A DNA stretch of 54,122 nucleotides from Sphingobacterium sp. UBA4616 (GTDB lineage: Bacteria; Bacteroidota; Bacteroidia; Sphingobacteriales; Sphingobacteriaceae). The translations under genes were made by a program, and so were the position numbers. How positions within the stretch are numbered: the first letter of the stretch is position 1; every line of letters starts with the position of its first letter. The DNA lies in the NCBI GenBank assembly GCA_002386525.1, contig DGIS01000002.1, forward strand, positions 1 to 54,122, in the 5' to 3' direction. This document shows positions 53,955 to 54,122 of the stretch, one piece after another. The notes below the pieces were generated by a model. The model searched no databases. It saw nothing but the letters and a program-made list of their open reading frames with translations, and was not told where the DNA came from.

Positions 53955-54122
53955 TCAAACATAAGACGAGACAAAGTCCAGTGTACCCAGACGCGCAAAC
54001 ATATTTTTGTCCAGATTTCTTTCGCTGGCGTAGTTTATATCACCTAGACTGGCATTATGCCTAAAGTTTGCCTGCTTGAGCAAACGCTCTATCTTTTTAT
54101 TTTCCCGGTCTTCCCACTGATG
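53955..54122 (-). pseudogene. IS21-family IstB ATPase, fragment reaching the window edge
   Basis: Reading in from the right edge, a 55-residue frame resembles the N-terminal part of IstB: WEDRENKKIERLLKQANFRH, LGDINYASERNLDKNMFARL, GTLDFV. In family members this is followed by the Walker A region, but here the frame stops after SSYV. The gene is thus cut short or frameshifted before its ATPase site. Its start lies beyond the window. Confidence 0.7.

Noticed and set aside
1..54122. CRISPR array or prophage
   Set aside because: No regularly spaced direct repeats and no cas, capsid, portal or integrase sequences were seen on either strand.

Overview
The window looks like chromosomal DNA of a Bacteroidota bacterium, most likely a Sphingobacteriaceae member close to Sphingobacterium. 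This is inferred from moderate-to-low GC, few strong Shine-Dalgarno sites, promoter-like TTG / TAnnTTTG elements, a heavy-metal RND pump fused to its outer-membrane channel, LytS/LytTR-type signalling, many lipoproteins, and a DUF3822-rsmD-coaD gene string. No phage, plasmid or CRISPR locus was seen.

Layout. 1-6.8 kb: small stress and housekeeping genes (Rho_N-like protein, DJ-1/PfpI protein, nucleotidyltransferase-metallophosphoesterase pair, repeat-bearing small lipoprotein, MscS channel, a frameshifted unknown gene, an orphan NarL-type regulator). 7-14.6 kb: FMN-dependent alpha-hydroxy-acid dehydrogenase behind a promoter with an embedded palindrome, then a metal-efflux operon (small Cys-rich exported protein, RND-OMF fusion, His-rich adaptor). 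15-17.4 kb: MFS drug exporter, OsmC-like and DinB-like proteins. 17.5-23.1 kb: a signalling/RiPP locus. A LytS-type kinase and LytTR regulator run rightwards and meet, with a 4-bp gap, a leftward unit of candidate precursor peptide, receiver-only protein and full-length LanB dehydratase. 23.5-28.7 kb: small unknown protein, CopA ATPase, HMA chaperone, TlpA-like lipoprotein and CDF transporter, a second metal/redox cluster. 28.7-31.6 kb: Gfo/Idh/MocA oxidoreductase, GH130-like lipoprotein, tRNA-His. 31.8-46.8 kb: housekeeping (htpG, yqgE, pdxH, nuoC-nuoD, polyprenol-phosphate glycosyltransferase, ruvB, DPP-IV-like peptidase, RecD-like helicase, DUF3822, rsmD, coaD, aldo/keto reductase).

From tRNA-Leu (46957) to the right edge the DNA becomes debris-rich: a headless AraC regulator, a frameshifted DoxX-like membrane gene, tandem paralogous lipoproteins (one frameshifted, one shattered), an internally deleted IS3-family element, an NmrA-like fragment and a truncated IS21 IstB. 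Intact exported esterase and serine hydrolase genes sit among them.

The best candidate for an undescribed system is the LanB locus. A 47-residue ORF at 22965..23108 on the minus strand carries an F-x-L-D leader box like class I lanthipeptide precursors. It is followed by a perfect 12-bp hairpin, then the receiver-only gene and the dehydratase. No cyclase (LanC), protease or exporter gene is nearby, and the putative core has only one Cys. Three genes elsewhere each need one extra A in an A-run to restore their frame; this is either real decay or switching, or a consensus error, and it matters for the annotation.
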